Under the pieces are notes generated by a model, which worked only from the letters and a program-made list of their open reading frames with translations, had not been told where the DNA came from and searched no databases. This document shows positions 12,546 through 28,300 of a stretch of DNA of 64,000 bases, one piece after another. The translations under genes were made by a program, and so were the position numbers. Every line of letters begins with the position of its first letter. Position 1 is the first letter of the stretch. Source of the stretch: Biomphalaria glabrata (Eukaryota; Mollusca; Gastropoda; Planorbidae); the NCBI RefSeq assembly GCF_947242115.1, contig NC_074711.1:28528179-28592178 (forward strand). The letters are read 5' to 3'.

Positions 12546-13394
12546 AGAATCATACCTATAGATATTAGATTGTTGATCTAAAGCCATCAGAAAAAAATAA
12601 AAGAAAAAAGGATTTAAAAACTTTTTTTTTGTTTAACCTTCAGGGCTACATCTCACTCAACTAAATTCGATAACCAGACCATTTTTTATGGATAACCAAT
12701 GAAAATGTTGGTAGAATGACTTTACTAGCAAATGTTTTAGCTGACCATACATTGACTATATTAACACTTGATGTAATATTAATTTATGCTGAAAATTATG
12801 ACAACCATATGTTGTATGTGCATCAGACTAAATCTAATTATACCTAACATTCTGCAGAATGTTCAGAAAGGGATGTAATAATCTTCATTTCTAAAAAAAT
12901 TTCTGAAGTATGCAATACAATTACAGGACTTAATGAATTAACAGGCTTTGGATCAAATAACTATGTTAGAATTATTTTTCCCCCACCTAAAAAAACAATA
13001 TTGCTATAAAAATTGATAAAACTAGCCTATACTAAGTATAATCATAAAGACTATATTAACTATAATATTAATGTGCTAAATTTCACAATTTAAAAAATCA
13101 TTATTTTCTAATTGGTAAAGAAAGAAAAGGGATGGGGGAATTACTTTATACTTAAAGCAAATGCTCTCAATTATTCTGAATCACATTTTTTTTTAAACTT
13201 CTGATGTATTTAGAAAAAGCTTAAATATCTTATCAAAACTGAAGACTATAATAAGTTTGTTAACCTTGTGAAATGGTTTCAAATTAATTTTTTTTTTTTC
13301 AAAGTTTGTTTTAACTGTACATTTCTTTTAAGAGCTTACATCATGTTGTGTATACATTTTAATAAAAGTGTCTTATGTTTTAATTATTTTACTC
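12546..13394. other. Intron, nothing recognised
   Basis: AT-rich with poly-A/T runs; no exon or repeat identified. Confidence 0.55.
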
Positions 13395-13770
13395 CAGTAT
13401 TTAACCTTCATCTATCCCTTTAATCTTTGGTATTTGGGCACCACACATGCTTTGTTGATCATCCTTCTCCAATTCTGTCTTTGCCCTTGTCTTTCAATTA
13501 TATGGCAGTTCATTCTTTGCTTTTGTCTTCCTATCACCTTTTCTGTCTGCTTCTTTTCCTGGCATTGTTCCAATCAGGAAGGTCTTTGCAAGCCCTGAGA
13601 ACCTCATGATATGGTTATACTTTTAAAGTTTGCCATTTCTGACTATGGTCAGCAGGTCATCATAGGGCTCAATTACCATTGTAATCCTGTTGGTGTTTAG
13701 AATTTCCTCATTTGTGGTGCAGTATTTGTAGGTGATACAAGTATCTATCTTTACTTTAATGACCAGATGG
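13395..13770 (-). mobile_element. Decayed RTE-like LINE C-terminal fragment, reversed
   Basis: The minus strand gives HIMRFSGLAKTFLIGTMPGK, then a basic region and a stretch ending CGAQIPK. This resembles the tail of many invertebrate LINE polyproteins (GHV-RS-GL-KTI-QGTV-GKR-RGRQ-K-W then a VVP end). Heavily mutated, with internal stops. Confidence 0.55.
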
Positions 13771-14093
13771 TAGGTTCCCATTAAAGCTTAGTGTTTTTTT
13801 TTATTTGTTTTTGAATGTTTTCCAATTTAAAAAAATACAAGTAAATATATTATTTATTGAAATAAAAAAAAAAAACACTTTGAAACTATCCTAAACTATT
13901 CATTACTTTATGTCTGTTTACTCACATTAGCTGTTTCATTGTTTTCCATTTCGGTGTTCATAGTTGTTTTTATTTCATATGGTATAATTTGTACTATTTT
14001 AAAAAATATATTTATCAAGCAAGTAAAAATTTTTTGTTTTGAAGCTGATTACTGCAACAAGACTTTAATGTAATTATGTTTGTTTTTTGGCAG

Positions 14094-14138
14094 GCCTAAA
14101 CAAATCAACATATAAGGATGAGGTTGAAAAGCTTATAG
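14094..14138 (+). CDS. Mucin-like gene, module 1, exon b (45 nt, phase 1 to 1)
   Basis: Acceptor tttttggcag, donor gtgaga. Completes Gly with the last base of the previous exon, then reads LNKSTYKDEVEKLI and leaves one base. Contains the sequon NKS. The counterpart in module 2 is exon 40166-40204 (39 nt, also phase 1 to 1). Only this frame is free of stops and compatible with both neighbours. Confidence 0.7.
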
Positions 14139-14376
14139 GTGAGATGCAATTTTTAGATTTTAAAGTGGATATTTATTTTGTTAAATCAGATTTCTGTGTT
14201 TTTCAATATGTACATCAATGTAAATATCTATAACATAATAAATGTTTGTATAATTTTGAATAAGATAGTGAACAAAATGCAGAGAGAAACAATGAAAATC
14301 TTTCAGATAATAGATAACAGATTATAAATAAAAATAAAATCAATTAGATCTGATATTATTTTAATCATTATTACAG

Positions 14377-14495
14377 AACAGTTCAACAGCTCAATTTACT
14401 ATCCCATATCTGAGAATAAAGTTTTGATTTTGATTTTAACACAAGAAAATAAGGATTACATTATTCCTCATAATGCTACAGTATATGAGTTCCAG
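14377..14495 (+). CDS. Mucin-like gene, module 1, exon c (119 nt, phase 1 to 0)
   Basis: Acceptor attattacag, donor gtaaat. Reads (E)QFNSSIYYPISENKV and on to NATVYEFQ, ending on a codon boundary. Sequons NSS and NAT are visible. A hydrophobic strand-like stretch (VLILILT) aligns with NLLILIY in the module 2 counterpart at 40516-40637 (122 nt, same phases). The alternating hydrophobic pattern suggests beta strands. Confidence 0.78.
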
Positions 14496-15523
14496 GTAAA
14501 TGTCTTTTTTATTCTCCCTTTCAACATCAATAATCATTATAGTTATTCATGAAATTGAAGTATGTAAAGTGAATGCCCATATGTATAAACCTTTTAAAAA
14601 ATTTTGACAAGACAATCTGCTGGAGATGTTTGACCTATAAACAGATTATGACCTGTAGCAGAATGCTGTTCTTGCAAGATTTTCATACCTCTTGTGAATG
14701 AAGTTTTATGTCAATGAATTAAGAATTGTTATTTTATGTCATGACCTTAAGCACCAGCTGCACTAAAATATGTTGTTTAGATTCAAGCTGTAAACTAATG
14801 CATTGTTTTCTAGTGTTTGGTTTGCACATCAGAATAAGTTCAATTATAATTAATTTTGCAAATATTTTTTTAGCAAGATTATTTTTAAGTTTAGTCACAA
14901 TTGACTTTTGTTAATTAGCATTATTTTAAAATGTAATACTTAGACATCTATTATTATGAAGGTTTGTCATGAAGAAGAGTATGAAATAAATTAATAAAAT
15001 TTTTATTTTCATTTTGCAAGGATTTAACAAAAAAATGTAAAAAAAAAGATGTTGTTTTTTTTAAGACCAATCCTCTTGTTTGAAGCTGATGACATTGAAT
15101 AGTGATTGCTACTTAAAACTGTCAAACCAGAGTTTTCCAGTGTAGCCAGTTAGTTAGTAATTTTTTTCACAAAGATATACATAAACTGTCAAATTTCTAG
15201 AAAAATTGTTAGAGCCTTTTTTGAGATGTGTCCATCCAGGCAGCTTTCAGGTTTCATCAATGAAGAGTTTGGAAGCCAATAAGAGGAATTGTAAAAAGAG
15301 TATGAAAGATTTTGAAAATTTCTAATTATCTGATCGAACATTTCAACAACATAGTATTGCTCAATAGCATTTTACATCAGATTACTATTGATGGTTTTTA
15401 TTCATTGCAATATTAAAATAGTATTTTGATTGAAAGCATAATTTCAAATCTTAAATTTTATTATCCATGTAAATAAAGCTTGAAACATTTATGATACCTA
15501 TGCATTTTTTCTATATTTCACAG

Positions 15524-15620
15524 GTTCCTGAATATCAATTTATTAATTATTCAATCTCAGAGAAGAATATCTATATTCTCGTAACACCTGGGAGTGCCAT
15601 ATATGTTGAAGGATGTTTTG
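15524..15620 (+). CDS. Mucin-like gene, module 1, exon d (97 nt, phase 0 to 1)
   Basis: Acceptor tatttcacag, donor gtaaga. Reads VPEYQFINYSISEKN, then IYILVTPGSAIYVEGCF plus one base. It is exactly as long (97 nt) and in the same phase as exon 41105-41201 of module 2, with which it shares the pattern K-x-I-x-Y-I-V-x-x-P-G-x-x-I ending in Cys and Gly. NYS is a sequon. The leftover G joins the GA that opens the giant exon to give Gly, which ties the mucin exon to this gene. Confidence 0.8.
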
Positions 15621-15867
15621 GTAAGAATTTGAATTTTTTTTCTTACCATGTTTTGTTCTAGCTTTTAAGCTAAATTGTGGCATGAGAGCTTATCTAAGAC
15701 ATGCATTACTATTTAAAAGTACAGTATTTAACTTTATAAGTAATCTTATGTCTAGCTATTTCACAGTGACCATGATTATGAACATCATTTTGCCAAAACT
15801 TTATACATTGAAATTGAACTGGATGTCATTTTAGTTGTGCTCTATAAACTATTGTAGACTTTTTTTT

Positions 15868-16065
15868 AGAGGTGTGATCGCTGATTAGTAAAACACCTGC
15901 CTTTGAATCCTATGAAGACGGGTTTTTAATTTCAGGATCTCTAGGGTGCATTTTAGTTCATCAAGGCTCTATTTTCAATCTGCCATGGATAAAAATAACC
16001 ACTACCCTAAAGAGAGTTGTATCAATAGGATACTGTAGTAAAGAATGGGAAAAGGTTGTTCTTAA
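15868..16065 (+). repeat. Degenerate tRNA-derived SINE copy
   Basis: Aligns loosely with the SINE at 37211: gattagtaaaacacctgcct against gagtggtaaagcgcttggct, then atttcaggatctctagggtgc against atttcgggatctttgggcgc. Sits in the intron just before the giant exon. Confidence 0.6.
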
Positions 16066-16306
16066 CAGCTGGTGAATGTAATTAAGATTTAAAAAATAAG
16101 GATCTCATGAAGTTTTAAATATGCCACAACCAGAGATGAAATGAAAGGATGGCCTTATTTTAAGTATAGTAGACAAAACATGCAATGATGTCAAATTTTA
16201 AATGTGGCCCAAATAAAATAATTCTAGTTATTAATTTATAATTTTAGAATATTTATGTAATTTACAAATTTGTTGCACATAAAAATATTTTTCCTTTATC
16301 CTCCAG

Positions 16307-19300
16307 GAACATATACCACAACAACAACCACAACTCCTGAACCTCCACCAACATCTTTACCTACACCAACCTATATTCCAACTCCAACATCAGTACCAAC
16401 ACCTACATCTGAACTGACACCAACATCAGCTCCAACACCAACATCAGTCCCAACACCAACATCAGTCCCAACACCAACACCAGTACCAACTCCAACATCT
16501 AAACTGACATCAACATCAGCTCCAACACCAACATCAGTACCAACACCAACCTCTGAACAGACACCAACATCAGTACCAACACCTACATCTGAACTGACAC
16601 CAACATCAGCTCCAACACCAACCTCTGAACTTACACCAACAACAGCTCCAACTCCAACATCTGAACTGACACCAACATCAGCTCCAACACCAACATCAGT
16701 ACCAACACCAACCTCTGAACTGACACCAACATCAGCACCAACACCAACATCAGTACCAACACCTACATCAGTTCCAACCCCAACATCTGAACTGACACCA
16801 ACATCAGCACCAACACCAACCTCTGAACTTACACCAACATCAGCTCCAACATCAATTCCAACACCAACATCTATTCCTCCTGGAACATATACCACAACAA
16901 CAACCACAACTCCTGAACCTCCACCAACATCTTTACCTACACCAACCTCTATTCCAACTCCAACATCAGTACCAACACCTACATCTGAACTGACACCAAC
17001 ATCAGCTCCAACACCAACATCAGTCCCAACACCAACCTCTGAACTTACACCTACATCAGTACCAACTCCTACATCTGAACTGACACCAACATCAGCTCCA
17101 ACACCAACATCAGTACTAACACCAACATCTGAACTGACACCAACATCAGCTCCAACATCAGTGCCAACACCAACATCTTTCCAAACTCCAACATCTGAAC
17201 TTACACCAACATCAGTGCCAACACCAACATCTGAACTGACACCAACATCAGCTCCAACACCAACCTCTGAACTTACACCAACATCAGTTCCAACACCAAC
17301 ATCTGAACTGACACCAACATCAGCTCCAACACCAACATCAGCTCCATCTTCTGTGCCAACACAAACATCAGTACCAACACCTACATCTGTTACAACCCCA
17401 ACATCTGAACTGACACCAACATCAGCACCAACACCAACCTCTGAACTTACACCAACATCAGCTCCAACTCCAACATCTGAACTGACACCAACATCAGCTC
17501 CAACACCAACATCAGCTCCAACACCAACCTCTGAACTGACACAAACATCAGCTCCAACACCAACATCAGTACTAACACCAACATCTGAACTGACACCAAC
17601 ATCAGCTCCAACATCAGTGCCAACACCAACATCTTTCCAAACTCCAGCATCTGAACTTACACCAACATCAGTGCCAACACCAACATCTAAACTGACACCA
17701 ACATCAGCTCCAACACCAACCTCTGAACTTACACCAACATCAGTTCCAACACCAACATCTGAACTGACACCAACATCAGCTCCAACACCAACATCAGCTC
17801 CATCTTCTGTGCCAACACAAACATCAGTACCAACACCTACATCTGTTCCAACCCCAACATCTGAACTGACACCAACATCAACTCCAACACCAACCTCTGA
17901 ACTGACACCAACATCAGCTCCAACACCAACATCAGTACCAACACCAACCTCTGAACTGACACCAACATCAGCACCAACACCAACATCAGTACCAACACCT
18001 ACATCAGTTCCAACCCCAACATCTGAACTTACACCAACATCAGCACCAACACCAACCTCTGAACTTACACCAACATCAGCTCCAACATCAATTCCAACAC
18101 CAACATCTATTCCTCCTGGAACATATACCACAACAACAACCACAACTCCTGAACCTCCACCAACATCTTTACCTACACCAACCTCTATTCCAACTCCAAC
18201 ATCAGTACCAACACCTACATCTGAACTGACACCAACATCAGCTCCAACACCAACATCAGTCCCAACACCAACCTCTGAACTTACACCTACATCAGTACCA
18301 ACTCCTACATCTGAACTGACACCAACATCAGCTCCAACATCAGTGCCAACACTAACATCTTTCCAAACTCCAACATCTGAATTTACACCAACATCAGTGC
18401 CAACACCAACATCTGAACTGACACCAACATCAGCTCCAACACCAACCTCTGAACTTACACCAACATCAGTGCCAACACCAACATCAGCTCCAACATCAGT
18501 GCCAACACCAACATCTTTCCAAACTCCAACATCTGAACTTACACCAACATCAGTGCCAACACCAACATCTGAACTGACACCAACATCAGCTCCAACACCA
18601 ACCTCTAAACTTACACCAACATCAGTGCCAACACCAACATCTGAACTGACACCAACATCAGCTCCAACACCAACATCAGCTCCATCTTCTGTGCCAACAC
18701 AAACATCAGTACCAACACCTACATCTGTTCCAACCCAAACATCTGAACTGACACCAACATCAGCACCAACACCAACCTCTGAACTTACACCAACATCAGC
18801 TCCAACTCCAACATCTGAACTGACACCAACATCAGCTCCAACACCAACATCAGTACCAACACCAACCTCTGAACTGACACCAACATCAGCACCAACACCT
18901 ACATCAGTTCCAACCCCAACATCTGAACTGACACCAACAACAGCTCCTACACCAACCTCTGAACTTACACCAACATCAGCTCCTACACCAACCTCTAAAC
19001 TTACACCAACATCAGTGCCAACACCAACATCTGAACTGACACCAACATCAGCTTCAACACCAACATCAGCTCCAACTTCTGTGCCAACACAAACATCAGT
19101 ATCAACACCTACATCTGTTCCAACCCCAACATCTGAACTGACACCAACATCAGTGCCAACACCAACATCTGAACTTACACCAACATCAGCTCCAACACCA
19201 ACATCAGCTCCAACACCAACATCAGTACCAACACCAACCTCTGAACAGACACCAACATCAGCACCAACACCTACATCAGTTCCAACCCCAACATCTGAAC

Positions 19301-22300
19301 TGACACCAACATCAGCTCCAACACCAACAATAGCTCCAACTTTTGTACCAACACAAACATCAGTACCAACACCTACATCAGTTCCAACCCCAACATCTGA
19401 ACTGACACCAACATCAACTCCAACACCAACCTCTGAACTTACACCTACATCAGTACCAACACCAACATCTGAACTGACACCAACATCAGCTCCAACATCA
19501 GTGCCAACACCAACATCTTTCCAAACTCCAACATCTGAACTTACACCAACATCAGTGCCAACACCAACATCTGAACTGACACCAACATCAGCTCCAACAC
19601 CAACCTCTGAACTTACACCAACATCAGTGCCAACACCAACATCTGAACTGACACCAACATCAGCTCCAACACCAACATCAGCTCCATCTTCTGTGCCAAC
19701 ACAAACATCAGTACCAACACCTACATCTGTTCCAACCCCAACATCTGAACTGACACAAACATCAGCACCAACACCAACCTCTGAACTTACACCAACATCA
19801 GCTCCAACTCCAACATCTGAACTGACACCAACATCAGCTCCAACACCAACATCAGTACCAACACCAACCTCTGAACTGACACCAACATCAGCACCAACAC
19901 CTACATCAGTTCCAACCCCAACATCTGAACTGACACCAACATCAGCTCCTACACCAACCTCTGAACTTACACCAACATCAGCTCCTACACCAACCTCTGA
20001 ACTTACACCAACATCAGTGCCAACACCAACATCTGAACTGACACCAACATCAGCTCCAACACCAACATCAGCTCCAACTACTGTGCCAACACAAACATCA
20101 GTACCAACACCTACATCTGTTCCAACCCCAACATCTGAACTGACACCAACATCAGTGCCAACACCAACATCTGAACTTACACCAACATCAGCTCCAACAC
20201 CAACATCAGCTCCAACACCAACATCAGTACCAACACCAACCTCTGAACTGACACCAACATCAGCACCAACACCTACATCAGTTCCAACCCCAACATCTGA
20301 ACTGACACCAACATCAGCTCCAACACCAACAACAGCTCCAACTTCTGTGCCAACACAAACATCAGTACCAACACCTACATCAGTTCCAACCCCAACATCT
20401 GAACTGACACCAACATCAACTCCAACACCAACCTCTGAACTGACACCAACATCAGCTCCAACACCAACATCAGTACCAACACCAACCTCTGAACTGACAC
20501 CAACATCAGCACCAACACCAACATCAGTACCAACACCTACATCAGTTCCAACCCCAACATCTGAACTGACACCAACATCAGCACCAACACCAACCTCTGA
20601 ACTTACACCAACATCAGCTCCAACATCAATTCCAACACCAACATCTATTCCTCCTGGAACATATACCACAACAACAACCACAACTCCTGAACCTCCACCA
20701 ACATCTTTACCTACACCAACCTCTATTCCAACTCAAACATCAGCTCCAACACCAACCTCTGAACTTACACCTACATCAGTACCAACTCCTACATCTGAAC
20801 TGACACCAACATCAGCTCCAACATCAGTGCCAACACCAACATCTTTCCAAACTCCTACATCTGAACTTACACCAACATCAGTGCCAACACCAACATCTGA
20901 ACTGACACCAACATCAGCTCAAACACCAACATCTGAACTGACACCAACATCTGAACTGACACCAACATCAGCTCCAACATCAGTGCCAACACCAACATCT
21001 TTCCAAACTCCAACATCTGAACTTACACCAACATCAGCTCCAACACCAACATCTGAACTGACACCAACATCAGCTCCAACACCAACATCAGCTCCAACTT
21101 CTGTGCCAACACAAACATCAGTACCAACACCTACATCTGTTCTAACCCCAACATCTGAACTGACACCAACATCAGCACCAACACCAACCTCTGAACTTAC
21201 ACCAACATCAGCTCCAACTCCAACATCTGAACTGACATCAACATCAGCTCCAACACCAACTTCAGCTCCAACTTCTGTGCCAACACCAACATCTTTCCAA
21301 ACTCCAACATCTGAACTTACACCAACATCAGTGCCAACACCAACATCTGAACTGACACCAACATCAGCTCCAACACCAACCTCTGAACTTACACCAACAT
21401 CAGTGCCAACACCAACATCTGAACTGAAACCAACATCAGCTCCTACACCAACCTCTGAACTTACACCAACATCAGTGCCAACACCAACATCAGTTCCAAC
21501 ACCAACATCAGTACTAACACCAACATCTGAACTGACACCAACATCAGCTCCAACATCAGTGCCAACACCAACATCTTTCCAAACTCCAACATCTGAACTT
21601 ACACCAACATCAGCTCCAACACCAACATCTGAACTGACACCAACATCAGCTCCAACACCAACATCAGCTCCAACTTCTGTGCCAACACAAACATCAGTAC
21701 CAACACCTACATCTGTTCCAACCCCAACATCTGAACTGACACCAACATCAGCACCAACACCAACCTCTGAACTTACACCAACATCAGCTCCAACTCCAAC
21801 ATCTGAACTGACACCAACATCAGCTCCAACACCAGCTCCAACACCAACATCAGTTCCAACACCAACATCTGAACTGACACCAACATCAGCTCCAACACCT
21901 ACATCAGTTCCAACCCTAACATCTGAACTGACACCAACATCAGCTCCAACACCAACAACAGCTCCAACTTCTGTGCCAACACAAACATCAGTACCAACAC
22001 CTACATCAGTTCCAACCCCAACATCTGAACTTACACCAACATCAACTCCAACACCAACCTCTGAACTTACACCTACATCAGTACCAACACCAACATCTGA
22101 ACTGACACCAACATCAGCTCCAACATCAGTGCCAACACCAACATCTTTCCAAACTCCAACATCTGAACTTACACCAACATCAGTGCCAACACCAACATCT
22201 GAACTGACACCAACATCAGCTCCAACACCAACCTCTGAACTTACACCAACATCAGTGCCAACACCAACATCTGAACTGACACCAACATCAGCTCCAACAC

Positions 22301-25300
22301 CAACATCAGCTCCATCTTCTGTGCCAACACAAACATCAGTACCAACACCTACATCTGTTCCAACCCCAACATCTGAACTGACACCAACATCAACACCAAC
22401 ACCAACCTCTGAATCTACACCAACATCAGCTCCAACTCCAACATCTGAACTGACACCAACATCAGCTCCAACACCAACATCAGTACCAACACCAACCTCT
22501 GAACTGACACCAACATCAGCACCAACACCTACATCAGTTCCAACCCCAACATCTGAACTGACACCAACATCAGCTCCTACACCAACCTCTGAACTTACAC
22601 CAACATCAGCTCCTACACCAACCTCTGAACTTACACCAACATCAAAGCCAACACCAACATCTGAACTGACACCAACATCAGCTCCAACAACAACATCAGC
22701 TCCAACTTCTGTGCCAACACAAACATCAGTACCAACACCTACATCTGTTCCAACCCCAACATCTGAACTGACACCAACATCAATTCCAACACCAACATCT
22801 ATTCCTCCTGGAACATATACCACAACAACAACCACAACTCCTGAACCTCCACCAACATCTTTACCTACACCAATCTCTATTACAACTCCAACATCAGTAC
22901 CAACACCCACATCTGAACTGACACCAACATCAGCTCCAACACCAACATCAGTCCCAACACCAACCTCTGAACTTACACCAACATCAGCTCCAACTACAAC
23001 ATCTGAACTGACACCAACATCAGCTCCAACACCAACATCAGCTCCAACACCAACCTCTGAACTGACACCAACATCAGCTCCAACACCAACATCAGTACTA
23101 ACACCAACATCTGAACTGACACCAACATCAGCTCCAACATCAGTGCCAACACCAACATCTTTCCAAACTCCAGCATCTGAACTTACACCAACATCAGTGC
23201 CAACACCAACATCTGAACTGACACCAACATCAGCTCCAACACCAACCTCTGAACTTACACCAACATCAGTTCCAACACCAACATCTGAACTGACACCAAC
23301 ATCAGCTCCTACACCAACCTCTGAACTTACACCAACATCAGTGCCAACACCAACATCAGTTCCAACACCAACATCAGTACTAACACCAACATCTGAACTG
23401 ACACCAACATCAGCTCCAACATCAGTGCCAACACAAACATCAGTACCAACACCTACAACTGTTCCAACCCCAACATCTGAACTGACACCAACATCAGCAC
23501 CAACACCAACCTTTGAACTTACACCAACATCAGCTCCAACTCCAACATCTGAACTGACACCAACATCAGCTCCAACACCAGCTCCAACACCAACATCAGT
23601 TCCAACACCAACATCTGAACTGACACCAACATCAGCTCCAACACCTACATCAGTTCCAACCCCAACATCTGAACTGACACCAACATCAGCTCCAACACCA
23701 ACAACAGCTCCAACTTCTGTGCCAACACAAACATCAGTACCAACACCTACATCAGTTCCAACCCCAACATCTGAACTGACACCAACATCAACTCCAACAC
23801 CAACCTCTGAACTTACACCTACATCAGTACCAACACCAACATCTGAACTGACACCAACATCAGCTCCAACATCAGTGCCAACACCAACATCTTTCCAAAC
23901 TCCAACATCTGAACTTACACCAACATCAGTGCCAACACCAACATCTGAACTGACACCAACATCAGCTCCAACACCAACCTCTGAACTTACACCAACATCA
24001 GTGCCAACACCAACATCTGAAATGACACCAACATCAGCTCCAACACCAACATCAGCTCCATCTTCTGTGCCAACACAAACATCAGTACCAACACCTACAT
24101 CTGTTCCAACCCCAACATCTGAACTGACACCAACATCAACACCAACACCAACCTCTGAATCTACACCAACATCAGCTCCAACTCCAACATCTGAACTGAC
24201 ACCAACATCAGCTCCAACACCAACATCAGTACCAACACCAACCTCTGAACTGACACCAACATCAGCACCATCTTCTGTGCCAACACAAACATCAGTACCA
24301 ACACCTACATCTGTTCCAACCCCAACATCTGAACTTACACCAACATCAGCTCCTACACCAACCTCTGAACTTACACCAACATCAGTGCCAACACCAACAT
24401 CTGAACTGACACCAACATCAGCTCCAACACCAACATCAGCTCCAACTTCTGTGCCAACACAAACATCAGTACCAACACCTACATCTGTTCCAACCCCAAC
24501 ATCTGAACTGACATCAACATCAATTCCAACACCAACATCTATTCCTCCTGGAACATATACCACAACAACAACCACAACTCCTGAACCTCCACCAACATCT
24601 TTACCTACACCAATCTCTATTACAACTCCAACATCAGTACCAACACCCACATCTGAACTGACACCAACATCAGCTCCAACACCAACATCAGTCCCAACAC
24701 CAACCTCTGAACTTACACCAACATCAGCTCCAACTCCAACATCTGAACTGACACCAACATCAGCTCCAACACCAACATCAGCTCCAACACCAACCTCTGA
24801 ACTGACACCAACATCAGCTCCAACACCAACATCAGTACTAACACCAACATCTGAACTGACACCAACATCAGCTCCAACATCAGTGCCAACACCAACATCT
24901 TTCCAAACTCCAGCATCTGAACTTACACCAACATCAGTGCCAACACCAACATCTGAACTGACACCAACATCAGCTCCAACACCAACCTCTGAACTTACAC
25001 CAACATCAGTTCCAACACCAACATCTGAACTGACACCAACATCAGCTCCAACACCAACATCAGCTCCATCTTCTGTGCCAACACCAACATCAGTACCAAC
25101 ACCTACATCTGAACTGACACCAACATCAGCACCAACACCTACATCAGTTCCAACCCCAACATCTGAACTGACAGCAACATCAGCTCCAACACCAACAACA
25201 GCTCCAACTTCTGTGCCAACACAAACATCAGTACCAACACCTACATCAGTTCCAACCCCAACATCTGAACTGACACCAACATCAACTCCAACACCAACCT

Positions 25301-28300
25301 CTGAACTGACACCAACATCAGCTCCAACACCAACATCAGTACCAACACCAACCTCTGAACTGACACCAACATCAGCACCAACACCAACATCAGTACCAAC
25401 ACCTACATCAGTTCCAACCCCAACATCTGAACTGACACCAACATCAGCACCAACACCAACCTCTGAACTTACACCAACATCAGCTCCAACATCAATTCCA
25501 ACACCAACATCTATTCCTCCTGGAACATATACCACAACAACAACCACAACTCCTGAACCTCCACCAACATCTTTACCTACACCAACCTCTATTCCAACTC
25601 AAACATCAGCTCCAACACCAACCTCTGAACTTACACCTACATCAGTACCAACTCCTACATCTGAACTGACACCAACATCAGCTCCAACATCAGTGCCAAC
25701 ACCAACATCTTTCCAAACTCCTACATCTGAACTTACACCAACATCAGTGCCAACACCAACATCTGAACTGACACCAACATCAGCTCAAACACCAACATCT
25801 GAACTGACACCAACATCTGAACTGACACCAACATCAGCTCCAACATCAGTGCCAACACCAACATCTTTCCAAACTCCAACATCTGAACTTACACCAACAT
25901 CAGCTCCAACACCAACATCTGAACTGACACCAACATCAGCTCCAACACCAACATCAGCTCCAACTTCTGTGCCAACACAAACATCAGTACCAACACCTAC
26001 ATCTGTTCTAACCCCAACATCTGAACTGACACCAACATCAGCACCAACACCAACCTCTGAACTTACACCAACATCAGCTCCAACATCAGTGCCAACACCA
26101 ACATCTTTCCAAACTCCAACATCTGAAATAACACCAACATCAGCTCAAACACCAACATCTGAACAGACACCAACATCAGCTCCAACACCAACATCAGCTC
26201 CAACTTCTGTGCCAACACAAACATCAGTACCAACACCTACATCTGTTCTAACCCCAACATCTGAACTGACACCAACATCAGCACCAACACCAACCTCTGA
26301 ACTTACACCAACATCAGCTCCAACTCCAACATCTGAACTGACATCAACATCAGCTCCAACACCAACATCAGCTCCAACTTCTGTGCCAACACCAACATCT
26401 TTCCAAACTTCAACATCTGAACTTACACCAACATCAGTGCCAACACCAACATCTGAACTGACACCAACATCAGCTCCAACACCAACCTCTGAACTTTCAC
26501 CAACATCAGTGCCAACACCAACATCTGAACTGACACCAACATCAGCTCCTACACCAACCTCTGAACTTACACCAACATCAGTGCCAACACCAACATCAGC
26601 TCCAACACCAACATCAGTACTAACACCAACATCTGAACTGACACCAACATCAGCTCCAACATCAGTGCCAACACCAACATCTTTCCAAACTCCAACATCT
26701 GAACTTACACCAACATCAGCTCCAACACCAACATCTGAACTGACACCAACATCAGCTCCAACACCAACATCAGCTCCAACTTCTGTGCCAACACAAACAT
26801 CAGTACCAACACCTACATCTGTTCCAACCCCAACATCTGAACTGACACCAACATCAGCACCAACACCAACCTCTGAACTTACACCAACATCAGCTCCAAC
26901 TCCAACATCTGAACTGACACCAACATCAGCTCCAACACCAGCTCCAACACCAACATCATTTCCAACACCAACCTCTGAACTGACACCAACATCAGCACCA
27001 ACACCTACATCAGTTCCAACCCCAACATCTGAACTGACACCAACATCAGCTCCTACACCAACCTCTGAACTTACACCAACATCAGCTCCTACACCAACCT
27101 CTGAACTTACACCAACATCAAAGCCAACACCAACATCTGAACTGACACCAACATCAGCTCCAACAACAACATCAGCTCCAACTTCTGTGCCAACACAAAC
27201 ATCAGTACCAACACCTACATCTGTTCCAACCCCAACATCTGAACTGACACCAACATCAATTCCAACACCAACATCTATTCCTCCTGGAACATATACCACA
27301 ACAACAACCACAACTCCTGAACCTCCACCAACATCTTTACCTACACCAATCTCTATTACAACTCCAACATCAGTACCAACACCCACATCTGAACTGACAC
27401 CAACATCAGCTCCAACACCAACATCAGTCCCAACACCAACCTCTGAACTTACACCAACATCAGCTCCAACTACAACATCTGAACTGACACCAACATCAGC
27501 TCCAACACCAACATCAGCTCCAACACCAACCTCTGAACTGACACCAACATCAGCTCCAACACCAACATCAGTACTAACACCAACATCTGAACTGACACCA
27601 ACATCAGCTCCAACATCAGTGCCAACACCAACATCTTTCCAAACTCCAGCATCTGAACTTACACCAACATCAGTGCCAACACCAACATCTGAACTGACAC
27701 CAACATCAGCTCCAACACCAACCTCTGAACTTACACCAACATCAGTTCCAACACCAACATCTGAACTGACACCAACATCAGCTCCTACACCAACCTCTGA
27801 ACTTACACCAACATCAGTGCCAACACCAACATCAGTTCCAACACCAACATCAGTACTAACACCAACATCTGAACTGACACCAACATCAGCTCCAACATCA
27901 GTGCCAACACAAACATCAGTACCAACACCTACAACTGTTCCAACCCCAACATCTGAACTGACACCAACATCAGCACCAACACCAACCTTTGAACTTACAC
28001 CAACATCAGCTCCAACTCCAACATCTGAACTGACACCAACATCAGCTCCAACACCAGCTCCAACACCAACATCAGTTCCAACACCAACATCTGAACTGAC
28101 ACCAACATCAGCTCCAACACCTACATCAGTTCCAACCCCAACATCTGAACTGACACCAACATCAGCTCCAACACCAACAACAGCTCCAACTTCTGTGCCA
28201 ACACAAACATCAGTACCAACACCTACATCAGTTCCAACCCCAACATCTGAACTGACACCAACATCAACTCCAACACCAACCTCTGAACTTACACCTACAT

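Noticed and set aside
13368-13609. Hydrophobic open frames on the + strand
   Set aside because: The region is better explained as a reversed, decayed RTE-like LINE tail.
16270-16306. Met codon at 16270 as the start of the mucin frame
   Set aside because: The stretch is intron: a pyrimidine-rich acceptor at 16306 fits the phase of the donor at 15620.
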